From contig CM060976.1 in assembly GCA_030765065.1 (NCBI GenBank), positions 59,876,539 through 59,940,538 of the forward strand: a stretch of 64,000 nt of DNA. Direction: 5' to 3'. Shown here piece by piece: positions 24,639 to 36,287 of the stretch (position 1 is its first letter; every line of letters starts with the position of its first letter). The notes beneath the pieces were generated by a model. The model did not search any database, had not been told where the DNA came from, and saw nothing but the letters and a program-made list of their open reading frames with translations. Source of the stretch: Deroplatys truncata. Its lineage: Eukaryota > Arthropoda > Insecta > Mantodea > Mantidae. The position numbers and the translations under genes are program-made.

Positions 24639-25526
24639 GTGGAAAATAGCTATGCAACAGAGATAGATGACTGGAAAATACACACAAATACACTGATGAC
24701 AAATACAATACTGACTGACCGTGAAAAAATAATAATGGAAAAGGTATTAGAAGACAATATACATGTATTCAATGAAATTCCAGAACGGTGTACATCATAT
24801 ATTCACATATTCACAGTAGCAAATGTACCAACATTCAGAAGAAAATATAATAACCTACCAGTAAACCTAAGAAATGAAGCTAAAAATTAATAGCCAATTT
24901 GCTAGAAAATAACATCATTGAGATGAGCAATTTACAATATATAAACAGTGTTTGTAGGACGGTAAAGAAGTATAAAAGTTTAAGAATATATTTAATAGAT
25001 ATATATGGAATATATTTAAATAAATTCATGCTACCAGACCACTTTCAAAATGAAAGCATAGAACAAACAATTGCAAAGTTATCACGTGACAAATATATTT
25101 CTTCCATAGATCTTACAGCTTCATTTTAGCAAGTCGAGCTAGATCCTAAAGTTCGAGATTATATAGCCTTTTAAGTTTTTGGATTACAATATAGGTATTG
25201 TGTAAACCCATATGGATTAAAGAATAGTGCTAGTGGATTCCTGAGACCAATACATAGTATCTTTGTTGACACGGCAGATGAATCAGATACACTGATGATT
25301 TTCTAATAATAAGCCAACCCTTTGAGGAACATTTAGAGAATGTAAACTATGTATTAAATAAATTACACGAACAATGCATGACCCTAAATGCTAAAAAGTC
25401 ACACTTTGGTGTACCTGAAATTAAATTCCTAGAATATGTAATTAATGAAATAAGCATTCGACCAGATGAAGAAAGAATAGAAGTCATATTAAAAATACCA
25501 CCACCTAAAAATATTAGACAGTTTAT
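24639..25526 (+). pseudogene. LTR-A reverse transcriptase, frameshifted
   Basis: The fragments line up with Ty3/Gypsy reverse transcriptase. An N-terminal part with FRRKYNNLP runs to a stop at 24888. SSIDLTASF (the first catalytic Asp region) is interrupted just after at 25127. The next segment contains YCVNPYGLKNSASGF, equivalent to the usual P-F-G-L-x-N-A-P box. The catalytic Y-T-D-D codons are at 25288-25299 in another frame, followed by FLIIS and the thumb segment NAKKSHFG. At least three frame changes or stops break it. It would copy the element RNA into DNA in the particle. Confidence 0.8.
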
Positions 25527-26213
25527 TTGGAATTTGGAATTATGAAAGTAAATTTTTACCAAGATATGCTAGAAGTAGAACCCTTAAGGCAACTTCTAAA
25601 GAAAACAAATAAATGGAATTGGACAGCAGAGCTACAAAAATGTTTTGAAAATGTAATAAAGTTGTTGGCAAATGCAATACTGCTGGAACGTCCAAGAGAT
25701 GAATTAGATTATGAGTTGAATGTGAATGCATCTTGTCAGGGATATGCAGGAATACTAGGACAAAGAGAACATGACAACACATTTCATGCAATAAGTACTG
25801 CTTCACGTGGCTTAACCAATATTGAAAGAAATGCATCAGTAACAATGTTAGAAATTGGAGCACTATATTTTTCATTACTTAAATTTAAGACATATATATT
25901 TCAGAAGAAAGTGAAAATATATACAGATCATATTAGCTTGACTTTCATTCAGAAATTTAAGTTAAATGGTGGCAAGTTAGCTAGAATGATTCTCGCTATA
26001 ATGGAATTTGATGTAGAAATTATACATATTCCAGGCAAACAAAATACATTCAGTGATTTAATAACAAGAATCAGTCACAACAAACGATTTCCTGAAAGCT
26101 GTTCTAGACAACAACATGAAATTAAAGTGCCTACGATAGACATTCCAATGAAGAAAGAATTAATGAATCAATTAAAAATATTAAAGAAGAGCAAGATAAA
26201 GACATTAAACTAA
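25527..26213 (+). pseudogene. LTR-A RNase H and linker
   Basis: A 228-codon uninterrupted frame. The first part (WNWTAELQKCFENV) is the tether after reverse transcriptase. The RNase H domain follows: NASCQGYAGILGQ stands where the family has T-D-A-S-x-x-G, so the first catalytic Asp appears changed to Asn. TMLEIGALYFSLLKF carries the Glu, and IYTDHISL the second Asp. HIPGKQNTFSDLITR ends the domain, with the last Asp present. The frame is separated from reverse transcriptase by a frameshift near 25527 and cannot be expressed from a Gag-Pol start. Confidence 0.8.
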
Positions 26214-26621
26214 ACAGTTTGACAGAAAAAGCTCCAAAGATAAAAGAGGCAAACAATACAACAATCGCTGTTAAAAATGGTATATTAGACACGAAGCATG
26301 GAAAGGAGATAAGGAGGTGGAAGACGTATATTCCAACAAGTATGGAGTTAGAAATAATAGAACAATATCATTTAGGATTAATACATGCAGGTACATAGAG
26401 AAAACAACCGCAGCTATTTGGAAAATGTATATATCTCTAAACTATGACATAAAGTAAGAAAATACATATCATTTTGCGATATTTGTCAGAAAGCAAAGTA
26501 AATTAATGTAGCTTATGAACATACAACGAACTCAGTGCTTAGAGATAAACCAAGATGTTTATTAAGTTTAGATTTGCACGCTCCAATGCCTGTAAGTATA
26601 TTTGGGTACAAATTTTTATTT

Positions 26622-27507
26622 TGAAGTATGACATTTGTTAGCCCCACGTTTGGGAGCCAATTTGAAGTATAATATTTGTTTGTAGTTGGTAGATGCTTCA
26701 TGTTTATCTGCACAACGTATGGGAGCCAATTTGTCGCGATCACTTCGTGTTATCTTATTTCTGAGCGCCTGTTATTGTTTTACTACTTTAAATGTTGGGT
26801 TCATTGTCCTCTGGCTAGCTATTATTTCTCGGTCGAGCACATCTCCTGAACAGGGTGTGTAAACGGAAAGGAGTTTTTACTAAAAGATAACACTGATAAA
26901 AGAATTTGTTTTTACACTTTTATTACCGTCACACTTTATTCATTTCACATCTTTTGATACACGCCAGACTGAAACTGTTATATTTTCTGTTACTATAATA
27001 ACTTATTTACTGCACATTATTAATTCGCGTACTTCAACTTTACGACGCGAGAGATTTTGTAGAACTGTGCGACGTGTAACCCGCAAACGATTCTGATGTA
27101 CTGGACAATACTTGCCTCTGGCTTTAGCTTTTTATACTCCCACACCCTAATATGCCTAAAGATTATAACCGAGCTGCTATTGGTTAATAAAACGCGCCAA
27201 CATTAGCGTCTATTTTTATATCCAATCAAAATTATGAACACATATGCTCTAGGGAAAATATTCCCGCCATTTCTAAGAAAAGCGCGCCAATCTGACGTCA
27301 TTTGCTTGTCTCTAATAATTGATAAACAACTCACCCCCTCGCTCATTGTTACCCGCTCTTATTGTCAGTTTCAGTGAGGCCGTGTAAACTTATTTCCTAA
27401 CAATGCTTATAATTAACAAACATCTCAAATCAATGTCATACAATAATGCTTATTTACACTACAATCACTCTGCCATTTACATTATTGTGATACAAATTAC
27501 TGCCACA
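26622..27507 (-). mobile_element. Solo LTR of LTR-B family in the LTR-A integrase
   Basis: Read leftwards it starts TGTGGCAGTAATTTGTATCA at 27507, like the LTR-B 3' LTR at 41149, and ends CATACTTCA at 26622. The tetranucleotide ATTT lies at 26618-26621 and again at 27508-27511. With one copy of ATTT removed along with the insert, the integrase frame and the family's residue spacing between its conserved core motifs are restored, which fixes both ends. TATAAAAAGC is at 27127-27136 (complement). Two primer-binding-site-like blocks lie inside the LTR at 26641-26660 and 26710-26729. It is diverged from the 38-42 kb copy. Confidence 0.85.
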
Positions 27508-27742
27508 ATTTGTATGCTATGACTTATTTAGCAAATATGTACGAATATATGCGCTCAAGAACGCAACCAGCACATGTTTAAACAAATTAAGAAAATCATA
27601 TTTCCCAGAGGAAGGAATAGTTCAGGCCATACTGTGATAATGCATCTGAGTTTACCAGTTCTAAATTTAGGAATGAAATCTAAGATTTGGGAGTCAAGCA
27701 GTATTTTTCATCAAGATACACACCTAATGCCAATAATCCAGT

Positions 27743-27766
27743 AGAGAGAGAGAGAGAGAGAGAGAG
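27743..27766 (+). repeat. (GA)n microsatellite at the integrase catalytic Glu codon
   Basis: About 12 GA units begin exactly at the GAG-AGA codons for the conserved Glu-Arg of the integrase core and shift the frame beyond. Confidence 0.9.
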
Positions 27767-28263
27767 ATAAAAGAAATTTCAAAATTATCTATGTGTAGTG
27801 TGTCAACAAGTAAAGCAGTTGTTGCTCATACATTAATATTATTTAAAATCTACTAAACCAAGCCAAAATTACAGTAACAGGTTTCAAACCAATAGAACTT
27901 CATCATGGAAAATTATGTAATACTTTGAGCCATAATGCACCAGAAATTATTGAAGAGCAATCAGTTAAATTGCCAGAAAAAGAAGAAATTTTTAAATTAG
28001 CATTTTCAAAAATACAAGCAAAGGCCCTGAATGGAAAACAAAAACATGAAGAAAGAAAAAGAAGAGTTTTGAAAGTACAGATAGGAGATCAAGTGTTAGT
28101 GAAGAACAAGAGGTTGTCAAATAAACTTCGTAAGGAATATTGGAGATTGTTTCTGAGCTTTCATGGTCCTTATGAAATAATAAATATATTTGGAACAGAT
28201 GTACACGAACTTAGGAACAATAAAACAAATAATATAATAGGAAATTCCACAAACAAATGCTAA

Positions 28264-28859
28264 AGAAAAGAAAATAAAGTAACAGGAACATAAAAGGGGA
28301 AAGCAATGTAATTTAAAAATGTATAACAATATCCTTACTAAATGTAACAAATTGTCAATATAACAAAAGAGAGTTTAGGTAAAAAGATGTAATAAAAGAA
28401 AATCCATTGTTAGTGAAAAAACATTAGAAAACTGAATAGCAACTGCATTTATATTGTATAAGGTATAAATTGTTAGAAATTGTAAGAAATATAAAAATGC
28501 TTAAGAAATAAGTTGTAAAGAAAGGGTAACAAGTGTTAATACGCCTAATTAAGTATTAAATGTCTAGCACATAGGATATTTAATAGTGGCTATGTTAGTG
28601 AATAAACAAACTTCACTCAGGTCAATGAACACCAGATCATTGACCTTAAACGTGCCGAACATGTGACAGAACAAAATAAATATGAAGTATTCCGCTATAC
28701 ACGAGTGTAGTGAAAAACCAGTGAGTCTTAAAGAAAAGTGACAGTGAAAAATAGCAAGTGTTATAATAAAAAGGTTATATTTCTTCTTTCAGGAGACTTT
28801 CAGAAAATATTTAAAAATTTAAAAGAACAAAACAAAAAGAACAATTTTTAAATATTTCT
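28264..28859. other. LTR-A non-coding 3' interior
   Basis: AT-rich, A-heavy sequence between the integrase and the polypurine tract. No open frame of note and no envelope-like sequence. Confidence 0.6.
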
Positions 28860-28871
28860 AAAAAGGGGAAA
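28860..28871 (+). other. LTR-A polypurine tract
   Basis: AAAAAGGGGAAA lies two bases before the TGAGGCAGTA start of the 3' LTR, the expected place and type of the plus-strand primer. Confidence 0.8.
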
Positions 28872-28873
28872 TT

Positions 28874-29862
28874 TGAGGCAGTACTTTTAACACTTAAATG
28901 ATTTCAGTCTAATTATATAATATATAAAACAACATATAAAATATATGTAACAGTCAATGTATTAATCTTTATATTATTATGTACGGTTAATAATGTTATG
29001 TGAATGTATTATGTAATAGCTGTGAGAATAGTTGCTAACAATGAGGTAACCTTGAGGCAATAATGAATTGGAAAGTTTGATAATTCAAATAGTAATTATT
29101 GGAGCAACAATTATGTAATTCTTGAGACAGTTTATAAATAGCCAATCAACAACCAGAAAAACCTGAAAGTTAAGTAAAAGTATTCTATTGGATTAGGAAT
29201 AGCCAATCAGAGACTTGAAATAGATGAAATTTGCAAATTCAGGCGGTAGAAATCAGTTCAGTTGCTTGTAAACAGTGTTCCCAACCGGACGCGAGACGCG
29301 TCCTCCAGAAGTTTAATACATATCCAGTGTGGGACAAAAATTCATTACGGCGAGGATATTATAAAGTTTACGTGTTTAAAAAGGTGCAAGAGATTAATAA
29401 ATAATCTCACAGCTCTCTATATCAGTGGAGTGTTATTTAATCGTGTGAAGGATTAATAAAAGGAGTGAAGTAAAACTTATAATTTGTGTAAGCCTACATT
29501 CTTCAGTCACACCACACCCTGTTAAGAGAAACATGTTTCTACAAATTAATACTGGCGCAGCCGGGGCAAACATAAATATATATAATATTTAAAGAAAACA
29601 TTAAAATACAGAGTTGATGCCTAAAACTTGGGGCGAAGGCCACCGGAAAGTAAACTTGGGGCGAAGGCCAGAGGTACTTTGTACCATACGTGCGGCAGTT
29701 ATTTCATCAAGTTTCGGCTTTCCATACGCTGGGGTTACTCCGTTATGTTTCAATCCTCCCTGTTTCAATCCTGTGTAAAAAAATACAACTCCAACCTCCT
29801 TCAAAGATACAACTTCATCAAGTTTGGCTTTCCATACGCTGGGGTTACTCCGTTATGTTTCA
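28874..29862 (+). repeat. LTR-A 3' long terminal repeat
   Basis: Aligns with 20502-21503 from TGAGGCAGTACTTTTAACAC to about GTTATGTTTCA. It lacks a block present in the 5' LTR and in the 57558 solo LTR (AACAGCCCGCCTTAAAGCAA region). Its 3' end differs: the sequence CGGCTTTCCATACGCTGGGG with GTTACTCCGTTATGTTTCAA occurs twice (29714 and 29825), so the end is internally duplicated. The exact right boundary is uncertain by about 20 bases. Confidence 0.75.
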
Positions 29863-30944
29863 ATCCTCCCAGATGTTGTAAAAACCACACACAAAGAAGA
29901 TGAAAACGCGTTGAAGTGTTTAAAAAAATTGAAAACACTAATAAAGTATAGAAAAACATAAGATGTAATACCGTATGTTCTCTTTTCATATTGCACGTAA
30001 TTTTTCTCTGCTTTAATTTACTGGTAGTGTTTTTTAAAGTGGAGACAAATTCTTTCTGCTGTGAGTAAACAGTGTAAACAGTTTACTCTTGTCTTAGCAG
30101 ATATTTATCATGATTATCATGATTTATAAAATAAAAGTGTGTTCCTTGTGTTGAAAACATTTAACTGTTTGGATATTATCTCATTTTGAACGTCACTCCC
30201 TAAAATCTTTATAAGCTTAGAAAACATTACGACTGATCTCATATTTCCCTATTCTATAATTTAAAATTATTCGCTTCTCCAAATATATACCAACCAAATG
30301 CGGAAAAGAAGGCAAGTATTTATATTTGTAAACATGTTCTCAACTGCAGAGAGCTACAGGATGAATCTGTACACAAAGAGAAAAGGACACTGACAGTGGT
30401 GTTGTTTCGAAAATGGCTAATACAAGCATCCTCTTCACCTGTGCCTTTGTCCGGAAGTTGAAGTTTCCCTAAAGTGCAGCCATAATCATGACACGCCTTG
30501 GATAATTGGATGGGAATAGAGACGAATGCACGGAACACGGGTAGAGTTGATAATGGGAGAGACCTGCCTTCAACAGCGACAATTCCAATGCTCCCGCCTA
30601 GCCTTCCCCTTTTTTTATCCCTACGGCAAGTGCAATTTTCCTCTTTGATGGCCACGTTTAATGCTGATTAAATGTCATTCACCAGGTCGTATGTTTCGGC
30701 GCAGGTTCGCAATTGTCACTGCTCCCTATTTATAAAGCCAACAGGGACATGTTGCAGGCCCTCTATAACGCTACCAATTTAAGGGCTGAGACTTCACTCA
30801 AAACGTATAAAAATAATTGTCCATAAAAGTTCCCCCTATGCTTACAATATTAATAGAATAAGTAGACAAAGACTATTTTATTCTATCTTTATTCTAAACA
30901 TTTGTATTATTTACTACAAACAATGTGCTGCCGTGCAAAAAAGG
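29863..30944. other. No gene recognised
   Basis: AT-rich flank right of LTR-A. A 111-codon frame on the minus strand (30320-30655) has no motif I know, no clear coding context and no splice partners. I do not call it. Confidence 0.5.
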
Positions 30945-31590
30945 TGCACCATTCCTCTAGATCACCATAGAGTTTTTCCTTCCGTAAGGTTTTTTTCAAC
31001 CAGCTTTTGATTCCACCCAGTCGGATCAGTTCTCCTTGTCACTGACCTGAAAAAAATACAGGGACATACACACTAACAAAGGAATAATGCTTACAATCTA
31101 TGTCGAATGAAGGGGTGGTTCGTATACCACCTCCATGAAACAATTTCGTTATAATTGGCACACAACGAAAGGCTAAACTAATTATAAATAATTCGGCCTT
31201 CTAGAGAAGGGCTGAAGAATTATTTACATGTGTCGTTAAGTTGAGCGACATTTACATATATGAGAGCTTTCATCAGTGACATGGAGACGAAGGTTAAGTT
31301 ATTGCCGCTACTAAACGGCAATAAGAAAACGGTGATATAGCATGAAAATACAAGGTTTAAGTTGTAATGTTACCCTCCGGAAACTCGGTCATACTTTCGG
31401 GGAGGTAAAGTACCCTGTCAATCCAGTGGCTAGAATTATGCTCGAAATACAGAGGTGGTGACGCTGGTAGAGGGTAGGGCTAGATTTTGTCAGTACAACA
31501 TAAACAGCTCCGTTATGGGCCACAATTTATGCACGCGAGATAACCTGTCATTTCCTCGCTATTGCAATATAACATTTATAGCATTACTGC
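30945..31590 (+). mobile_element. Unclassified interspersed repeat D, copy 1
   Basis: Shares a long collinear sequence with 54091-55735 and, inverted, with 49440-49805. Common blocks include TTCGGCCTTCTAGAG, GAGAGCTTTCATCAGTGACA, CGGCAATAAGAAAAC and CAGTGGCTAGAAT. No coding sequence or defined termini were found. At over 600 bp it could be a SINE-like or DNA-transposon derivative. Confidence 0.7.
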
Positions 31591-31899
31591 ACAAAGAAAC
31601 AAAAATATGGTAAGCGATGGAAGAAAACTGAAATCACTTTCAAATGCAGCACTTATGGAAACTATGAATACAGTAGAGTGTATTCACTTGATAATACCAA
31701 GAAAGTGAAAGCATTATGCAAGAACAGCTTATACATTTACTAGTCATCTTATCTGACGTTGCACGGATTCATTTCCAGACTAAAGAGTCAGTTGCGTATC
31801 AAATGGGATAGAAGAAACTGAATACTCAGATGTTTAAAAGCTAGTTACAAAATGCTCTGTCCATGACACTGCGAGAAAGAGCTGAATGGTGACAGCGTT

Positions 31900-33258
31900 T
31901 CAAAATGACAAAGTATTAAACAATTGAAACCAATAATAAGCATATCTCCGAAGTGGCTAATGCCACGCAAGGTTATTTGAAATAAATTGTTAAGAGTTTT
32001 ACATTTTTACTTTCTCTACTACGTACCTAATAGTAAGTACAGAAGGTATTGTATTCCATCCAAATATTTGATACCGAAATTTCAACGGAAATACATGTTT
32101 TGAGGCCCTGAATCCAAATAAAGCATTTTAGATAAAGGTCCGTGTGTGTCTATATCTGTGAATATCATAAGTCAAAAAACGAATAGTGGATGAACACCAA
32201 ACTTGGTATTTAGATTCATTCAAGAAAATCTCCATCAAACTATCCTTCACATGGAACATTTCTCCTAATTTTTTATTTTCTAAAAAATGGCTGTAATGAT
32301 TTTCATTAAAATACCATGTATTAAATATATTTACATGACAAACAAAACGTATATCTTGAATTTATTGGGAATATCCTGTGAAGTCCCGTTCATTCGGATG
32401 AAATTTTGTATAATCTTCTAGTACTGGTAAATGTTAAGCGATAGAGGAGAACATACTACACAAGAAATGTAGATCCTTTAAAACACACAATTTATTTCGA
32501 ATAACGTTTTTGTGGCTTCAGCCATTTCCGAGATACCCGCCATTAATGGTTCGAATTATTCAATACTTAGCAATTCCTTTAAAGTCCTTCGATATCCAGT
32601 TGTTTCTCGCGATGTCATGGAAATAGTATGAAATTTTAAGGCCAGCGTATAGCGTCCAGTTCTAAAATATTTGACTATCGTTATCCCTTTGTATCTATAA
32701 CGAAATGTGTAATTCAACCATTTTCGGAAAGATTTATCTGAATTAAAACATAGTAAATAGAAATGTAAGCTTTCGTAATAACTATTGGTATACCCACTAG
32801 TATGCGATAGAGGGAAGACAAAGTAACGTGAATTTATTGTGTGTAGTATACTCGTTGCACAAAAGTACGCAAATTCTGTTCCGAATGAAGGTGTCTTCGC
32901 AGCCATTTTTCATGGAAATATCTTAAGTATATGGTATTTTAATCAAAATTGTTATTTTGAGGAAAATATATTGAAAGTGTTTCAATGCAAAGGTTAGCTT
33001 TGGTTGGGGAGGGGTTTTTTTGAAAATTTTCGTCTCTCATCTTTAGAAGATACTGAACTTAACACAAAGTTTGGTATTTAGCGAACATTTTCTTTTAGAG
33101 TCACACACATACATACACGCGCGGACTTTTCTCTAAAAAAATATTATGGATTCATGTGACCTCAAAATATGTATTTCAGGTGAAATCTTGATATCCAATT
33201 TTTGGGTGGAATACAATATTCCCTCTTACCTACTACAGAGGCGACAGAAAATGTAATA
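31900..33258 (-). mobile_element. HINE-like repeat split by another copy
   Basis: The left part (CATATCTCCGAAGTGGCTAATG...TTACATTTTT, 31930-32006) and the right part (CAAATTCTGTTCCGAATGAAGG onwards to about 33258) are successive pieces of one minus-orientation copy. The middle is a second copy in the opposite direction. The break lies in the TACATTTTT tract. The right part ends TACTACAGAGGCGACAGAAAA, a degenerate terminus. Confidence 0.7.
32007..32840 (+). mobile_element. HINE-like repeat nested in an opposite copy
   Basis: Starts TTACTTTCTCTACTACG and ends near GGGAAGACAAAGTAACGTGAAT, with a decayed stem-loop. It belongs to the divergent subfamily also seen at 1-224 and 63745-64000. Frames on either strand here are not genes. 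Confidence 0.8.
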
Positions 33259-33869
33259 TATGGATGTGAATATATGCCTTTCTCCATATTTCTAAGCATA
33301 CAAGCTAAACATTTAAGCGGTTGGTAAGTCTTCCATGTCAGAAATCAATGCAGGGATCGTTACCAACAATGAACATAATGAAACTGAGAAAATTGACGTG
33401 TAGCTTCAATGGTATTCTGTACTCGAGATATTCGCTGCAGGGTTGCCAGTTCTTTATTCGCCAAACTATCGATGTTGCTGATTTGGCACAGGAGTGTAGT
33501 CATTGATATTGCCGCCAAATCTAAGGACTAATGTGGCATACCTATATATGACATAACTTAACATCTCAATCTGTAGACCCTATAGTGAGCTAGACTAGCT
33601 TAAAGAAAGCTAGTATACTCTAGGATGTAGATTATGTCATAAATACATTGTGTACTTGTATGTAGATAAATTGTAGTTTTTATGTAGAGTACGCTAGAGC
33701 TAAAAAAATTTAAAACAATATTATTTATACTTAATGTATTTATAAAATTTGGTAACTTTTATAGTCAGTTATTTTTTTGAATGAAGGAAATCCTCCTCTG
33801 TATAGAAGGTGTGAGTGATGAGATATGAAGAATAATGCATAATAGAGAAAACATAAAATAATCTTCATA
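33259..33869. other. No feature recognised
   Basis: Holds small imperfect inverted pieces (GCTAGTATACTCTAGG, GTAGAGTACGCTAGAG) but no gene. Confidence 0.5.
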
Positions 33870-34480
33870 AGGCTATACATGGGCTAAACAAGATTTTGGA
33901 AGTTTATGAACGAAAGTAATGGCATTCACGGGAAAACAGTCTGTAAGAGCTAAAATAGTGGTGAATGATCAAATATTGGAGCAGGTACAAAACTTTAGCT
34001 ATCTAAGCTGGGATATAAGCCATGATATGACAATGATTTGCATAATAAAATACATAAATATTAAAACATATATGGAACTATACGAAGAATTTTAAAAAAT
34101 ACAAGAATGAAAACGCCACTTAAAGCTTTATAATATCAGCCGCCCAGTAATATTTATGGGAGAGAGAGTTTTAAAACAGAACAGTAAGAGTCATGTTCAG
34201 ATAGCAAGGATGAGATTTTTGAGATACATCAAGAGTGTAACAAGGTGGGATAGACTAAGTAAGAAGAAGTAAGAAAAGATTTAAGGGTTACTCCTATAGT
34301 AGAAATTATAGAAAATGATAAACAGACCATCTTAACAGAAAGAATACAAGCAGGCTACCAAGAAATGTGTTGAATTATAATTAGAAACCAAAACGGAGAA
34401 GATCGATTGCAGGACCTATACTGGGATGGGAGTGAGGCCGGAACAAATCAACGGCCTAAACTTTGAAAGGAAGAACAACA
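33870..34480 (+). pseudogene. Non-LTR retrotransposon (LINE) reverse transcriptase C-terminal relic
   Basis: Frame 1 of the relic reads MAFTGKQSVRAKIVVND, then ILEQVQNFSYLSWDIS, the conserved region after the catalytic domain in insect LINEs (F-x-Y-L-G type). Further right are the RPVIFMGERVLKQ and MRFLRYIKSVTRWDRL blocks, equivalent to the Y-G-x-E-x-W and R-x-L-R regions. A terminal piece (TYTGMGVRPEQINGLN) matches the usual end. Several stops and frame changes interrupt it. Only the last quarter of an ORF2-type protein remains, as expected from 5' truncation. A SINE follows within 100 bp. Confidence 0.75.
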
Positions 34481-34571
34481 CAAAGAAAATCATCGGAAAG
34501 GAATTCATTTCAAAAACAACTAGAACAATTTTCTGACCTATGAAAATTACCTTACCTACTTATCTTGGAGT

Positions 34572-35072
34572 TACCGAGCGGGATGTGGCCCGCATTTGCC
34601 AGGTCGTGGATTCGATTCCCGTGGCCGACCTTCCTGACCCATGGTTTTTTTCGGGGTTTTCTCGGGTCGACAGGCGAATGCCTCATGGCGGAAGCTCCCC
34701 TTCAAGGCACTGGGAAACGTCCCAACCGAGTGGTTCTCCTCGCCGTAAGTTTTCAATGAGGCCAGTACCTTGAGAGTACAAAGGTCTGCCACCCCCGCTT
34801 TTTCAGGGATGGAAGTGAATATGCCATTTAGGCGCGTCAACCCAACAGAGAAGACTACCGAAAACCTCGGTCGGGGCGAGCACACCGTCTTCCAGCTCTA
34901 GAGACTGGTACCTGAGGACATTGAGGTGCCTCACAACCCCGCCTAAGCGACACGTCAGACATGTCCAATCTCCCATGGATAGCGGGAACCACTGCTCCGC
35001 CGAGACCAACCCAACCTGAACAGCTCCCCTTTGCCACCCATTGGAAATTGGATTGCTCTGCTTATGCATCAT
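34572..35072 (+). mobile_element. tRNA-derived SINE
   Basis: Starts GAGCGGGATGTGGCCCGCAT with a box B GTGGATTCGATTCCCGTGG. It continues with the shared module TTCCTGACCCATGG...GGCGAATGCC, then a GC-rich body ending at about 35072. Compared with the SINE at 60496, the tRNA head lacks the GCTCAGGCGGTAACG box A segment, so the head is internally deleted. Open frames on both strands belong to it. Confidence 0.7.
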
Positions 35073-36287
35073 GAGCTACGATTAATACAATCTGTGAGTC
35101 AGAAAACTACTATTTCATCTCCTTGGATAGTCGCCGATTGGATAGTCGCTAACCACTCCCATGTGCGTGGGCGTGAGGCCAGCCAGCCGGCAGGTTATTA
35201 GGCATTGGTCGTTCATAGTCGTGTCGCAGACGATTGATTAATATTACTGTTTCGGGGACAATCAAGCAGTGCGTAGGCAATAATTTAATGAAGTGTTATA
35301 AAGTATTCTATATTATAGAGCTAACACACCGTACTGATACTTCTTTTTTTCAGCATGCATCAACTTTCTTTCTTTTCGTTTTTACGTAAATTATATCAGA
35401 AAAAGTGAAAGATAAGCATTTATGTATTTATGTTTATATCTTATAGTTAATGTGAATCCATAGCCCATTTAGGACTCCCGCTCCACAATATAGTTGAAAG
35501 GATAAAGAAAGAATCCTCGAAAATCGGACCAGCTAGCAATAAACCATAAATGAAATTTGGATATAAAAATCTAAACCGACGAAGGTGTTCAAGTCAAGTT
35601 TTAGGCACACAAAGCCAGTCTTGTAAACATTCATGTCATATGCCTGTTCCTGGAATTCTACTTAAGGAAGTCTGCTTTTGGCACGAATGTAAACATAAAA
35701 TACAGGAAAGATTTCTTGCAAAGTGAAAATCATTCTCCCATCTGATGTTTACACGAACCTTGTCGCTAACGGCGACATTGGTTTTCGAGAGTTCTTCCCC
35801 TTTTCTCCATTCTCTGTACAAGGACAGCTGCCAAACAAACTTTCACAGAGAAGACAGAACACAGCTCCTATGTAATACGAATGCCTTTCTTCTCTGGAGG
35901 GTTACAAAGCTTCAAAACATAGTTACTTAGGAGTGTGCGTTAATTCAACGAATCCGGTTAAATCTGCAGCTGAATAAAGGCATTTGTAATGAATTCCTTA
36001 CTGTTGAAAATGAAGTGATATACTGTGTTTTACGTAAGCCCGTGGCCCTTTCACGCCGGGTAAATTAATCCCTAAATGAAACGCGGAGTGCTGCTGGGAA
36101 TAAAATTTCAAACAGCGTCCTTGAAAGACGCATCCGTATATAAATACTGTAACAAGTTACCGACGCCTAAATATTACAAAAACTTACTTAAATATTACAC
36201 TTACGACTTTCTCTAACCTTCATCCGATGAGCGGTATTTCTAATGCCTATAGTCGATCCAGTCTTTAAACCTTAGGGTAGAAAAAAA
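35073..36287. other. No gene recognised (1.2 kb)
   Basis: No coding similarity, termini or repeats recognised. Chance frames of about 60 codons overlap on opposite strands at 35636-35930. Confidence 0.5.

Larger units (their letters stand above)
26214..28263 (+). pseudogene. LTR-A integrase, split by a solo LTR
   Basis: The N-terminal HHCC zinc domain is visible: His residues in YHLGLIHAG near 26370 and C-D-I-C at 26475-26486, with stops between. The core begins with LDLHAPMP (first catalytic Asp at 26571) and then meets the insertion at 26622-27507. On the far side the core resumes with LFSKYV, the second Asp lies in DNASEF (27636), and the catalytic Glu is the GAG codon at 27744, where a (GA)n repeat starts. 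A C-terminal segment with the usual I-G-D-x-V-L-V box (IGDQVLVKNK) is open from 27925 to 28263. It would insert the DNA copy into the genome. It is dead several times over. Confidence 0.85.
20502..29862 (+). mobile_element. LTR-A: decayed Ty3/Gypsy-type retrotransposon
   Basis: Direct repeats of about 1 kb bound an interior with the order gag, protease, reverse transcriptase, RNase H, integrase, which is the Ty3/Gypsy order. A tRNA-Lys-like primer-binding site follows the 5' LTR and a polypurine tract (AAAAAGGGGAAA) precedes the 3' LTR. Every coding domain carries frameshifts or stops and none could make a full product. The integrase is split by a solo LTR at 26622-27507. No envelope-like frame exists between integrase and the 3' LTR. 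I could not find a matching target duplication. Confidence 0.9.

Noticed and set aside
28264-28873. Envelope gene in LTR-A
   Set aside because: No open frame or signal, glycosylation or membrane pattern between integrase and the 3' LTR.
30320-30655. 111-codon frame on the minus strand
   Set aside because: No known motif, no clear splice context and no codon signal. Length is within chance for this much sequence.
32556-32906. 116-codon frame on the minus strand
   Set aside because: It lies across the end of a HINE-like copy.
34540-35072. Overlapping frames of 60-104 codons
   Set aside because: All lie within the SINE at 34572-35072.
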